Origin: Valencia hispanica
Taxonomy: Eukaryota > Chordata > Actinopteri > Cyprinodontiformes > Valenciidae
NCBI GenBank assembly: GCA_963556495.2
Contig: OY747702.1
Location: 8,542,280 to 8,606,279, forward strand
Reading direction: 5' to 3'
Length of the DNA stretch: 64,000 nucleotides
The notes under the pieces were generated by a model that saw only the letters and a program-made list of their open reading frames with translations, was not told where the DNA came from and did no database searches. Position numbers and translations under genes: made by a program. This document shows, one piece after another, positions 62,677 through 64,000 of this stretch (positions are counted from its first letter, which is position 1; the number at the start of each line of letters is the position of its first letter).

Positions 62677-63354
62677 TCCCACTTATATTGATGCTATAGG
62701 AGTCCCTAGAGGCGTTCCAGATGAGTATAAACTAGTTGATCAAATTGCTGCGGGATGGGAATCGTCAATCTGCTGGTGGTGCACCATAAATAAAAACGTT
62801 GACAGAATAAACTATGTACATTACAATGTTCAAAAACTGGCAAACTACACACGAGATGGTTTTGAAGCTGTGCGTGAACAACTGAAGGCAACTTCTCTTA
62901 TGGCCTTCCAGAACAGAATAGCTGTAGATTTCCTTCTCTTAGAAAAAGGAGGAGTCTGTTCTATTTTCGGCGACCAGTGTTGCTCCTATATACCAAATAA
63001 TACCGCCCTCCCGGTAAATTAACTAATGCAGTAGATGGCACCAAAATGAAAGAGCATTCTGGGGTAGACACATCTAAGTGGGATAATTGGTTAAACATGT
63101 TTGGAAAGTATAAGACTCTCATTGTTTTGTTAATCATGGGGATAGCCGTTTTTACTTCTATACTCGTTCTTTGTAGATGTTGTTGTATTCCCTGCATTAG
63201 AGCCCTCCTTGTGCGTTTAATCAACACTGCCCTCACAGAGAAATATCCTCAGCTCCTGTACAACAGACTTTCTACCACTGCTGATGATGAACTTGCTGCA
63301 TCTATCCAAGACACTTCCTCTGACTCTGAAGAAGATGATGATACTGTTTTATAA
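62670..63354 (+). pseudogene. env: env: transmembrane subunit, one frameshift
   Basis: The first open piece (to the TAA at about 63,019-63,021) has FQNRIAVDFLLLEKGGVC and then C-x6-CC (Cys codons at 62,957, 62,978 and 62,981). This is the gamma-type immunosuppressive-region and disulphide motif; the CX6CC forms the covalent SU-TM link in this class. A one-base shift leads into 63,046-63,354, which carries WDNWLNMFGKY, the membrane span TLIVLLIMGIAVFTSILVL, a palmitoylation-like CRCCCIPC, and an acidic cytoplasmic end SDSEEDDDTVL. Confidence 0.8.
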
Positions 63355-63518
63355 GTTCCTTTTATTAAATTCCTTTTATTCCTTACGTAGTAACACCTTA
63401 TGAAGAGTTGTCTTAAACCCATGCGGGTGTGCCTTCTCTGATGTTCAAGTGTTACCATTGTACATACATTAATCACCTGAAAGAAATTTCATTATTGAAG
63501 ATTGGTCATGAAATGACC

Positions 63519-63531
63519 AAAAAAGAGGAAA
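63519..63531 (+). promoter_or_regulatory. Polypurine tract
   Basis: AAAAAAGAGGAAA directly before the 3' LTR, the primer for plus-strand DNA synthesis. Confidence 0.85.
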
Positions 63532-63959
63532 TGTAAAAGAAATTTCTTTGTTTATTCTCATTGTTTCACTGATTTGTTTCATTTCATAAAATATGTTTAT
63601 TCAGTTAAAGATATGTATTTCAGAGTTACTTGTGTGCTGACTTCTCAGCTCCTGCATCCGGAACTGTTTTTATCAATTGAGAGTTATCTTCTGACCTTGG
63701 AGATGTTCAGCTCCTGCAGCTGCATGGAAAACCCTAATAAGGAGTTGTTTTCTCGTAAGACACTAACTGAGGAACCAGGGTTAATCGGTTCGTGAGGATG
63801 GGAGGGGGTGGTTCAGGTGTATGACTTACAGATATATACTCATGTCTTTGTAATAACTGTAGAGTCTCTTTTTTACTTCTCCTTGCTGCAAGTAATAAAC
63901 CTTGTTGAAACCAGCTGATCGTTTTAATCTCATCAGGACTCCTCAGAATTTCCACCACA
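63532..63959 (+). repeat. 3' LTR
   Basis: 428 bp, the same ends as the 5' LTR. Differences are concentrated in the first 30 bases (a T-run rearrangement), with single changes near 63,591, 63,869, 63,888 and 63,901. It contains the AATAAA signal at about 63,895. Confidence 0.9.
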
Positions 63960-64000
63960 CAACAATGAGAAGAAGTATTAATGTAGTTTTTACTTTACCT

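Larger units (their letters stand above)
55645..63959 (+). mobile_element. Endogenous retrovirus, class I (gamma/epsilon-like), defective
   Basis: An 8.3-kb provirus with paired LTRs, a primer-binding site, gag, protease, RT, parts of RNase H and integrase, env and a polypurine tract, in the usual order on the plus strand. Class I affinity is inferred from the Gly2 matrix start, the PPxY/PTAP late motifs, a GPY/F-type integrase end, the CX6CC transmembrane envelope and the 4-bp target duplication. The LTRs differ at about nine positions by eye (near 98% identity), so integration is fairly recent. Even so, gag, pro, pol and env all carry stops, shifts or deletions, and a SINE has inserted in gag. 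It cannot produce virus by itself. Confidence 0.9.
55641..63963. repeat. Target-site duplication CAAC of the retrovirus
   Basis: CAAC at 55,641-55,644 and 63,960-63,963, immediately outside the TG...CA ends of the LTRs. Four base pairs is the length seen for gamma-like retroviral integrases. Confidence 0.85.

Overview
The window is vertebrate nuclear DNA, almost certainly from a teleost fish and probably a percomorph. The inference rests on its repeats: Rex1- and Rex3-type LINEs, an L2-clade LINE whose ORF1 is an SGNH esterase, a DIRS-order tyrosine-recombinase retrotransposon, several Tc1/mariner relics, a hAT element with a BED-finger exon, a tRNA-headed SINE and a gamma/epsilon-like endogenous retrovirus. 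I found no convincing host protein-coding exon on either strand. It reads as a gene desert or very large intron filled by successive transposon insertions. There is no operon, RBS or CRISPR context.

Layout. 0-5 kb: anonymous DNA, a dispersed repeat, then a DIRS/Ngaro-like element (minus strand, 2,420-4,803) that keeps its A1-B1-A2-B2 split direct repeats and remnants of RT, RNase H and tyrosine recombinase. 5-20 kb: mostly anonymous AT-rich DNA with Tc1 relics, a TTAA-starting repeat family, two possible transposon first exons and a GC-rich block at 13.9-16.1 kb. 20-25 kb: a SINE nested in an L2 tail, a hAT element with an imperfect 8-bp target duplication (21,006-21,851), and a Rex1-like LINE on the minus strand split by a solo-LTR-like insertion. 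25.3-30.3 kb: a nearly full-length L2 LINE with intact ORF1 and lightly damaged ORF2. 30-40 kb: LTR-like fragments, a nested L2 tail, a 5'-truncated Rex3, a near-complete Tc1-like element bounded by TA (37,400-38,932) and more Tc1 relics. 40-48 kb: a second, inverted L2 with its RT region deleted and a foreign L2 fragment inserted in ORF1, a long TCTA microsatellite, and head-to-head Rex1-type LINE ends. 48.8-51.4 kb: an LTR retrotransposon bounded by ATCTC duplications, with no recognisable pol, whose interior is made of codon-length minisatellites. 51.4-54.5 kb: two more L2 3' ends. 55.6-64 kb: a complete-boundary but defective endogenous retrovirus (LTRs 55,645-56,071 and 63,532-63,959, CAAC target duplication) with damaged gag, pro, pol and env.

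How it works together: nothing here looks like a cooperating host gene set. The L2 LINE and the retrovirus are the two places where a whole life cycle (coat or ORF1 protein, protease, RT, integrase or endonuclease, envelope) can still be read, and both carry stops, shifts or deletions. Nesting gives relative ages: the SINE is younger than the L2 tail it splits, the solo LTR is younger than the Rex1 copy it splits, and another copy of the same SINE family entered the retroviral gag after integration. All family names come from motif recognition by eye; boundaries marked approximate were not computed.
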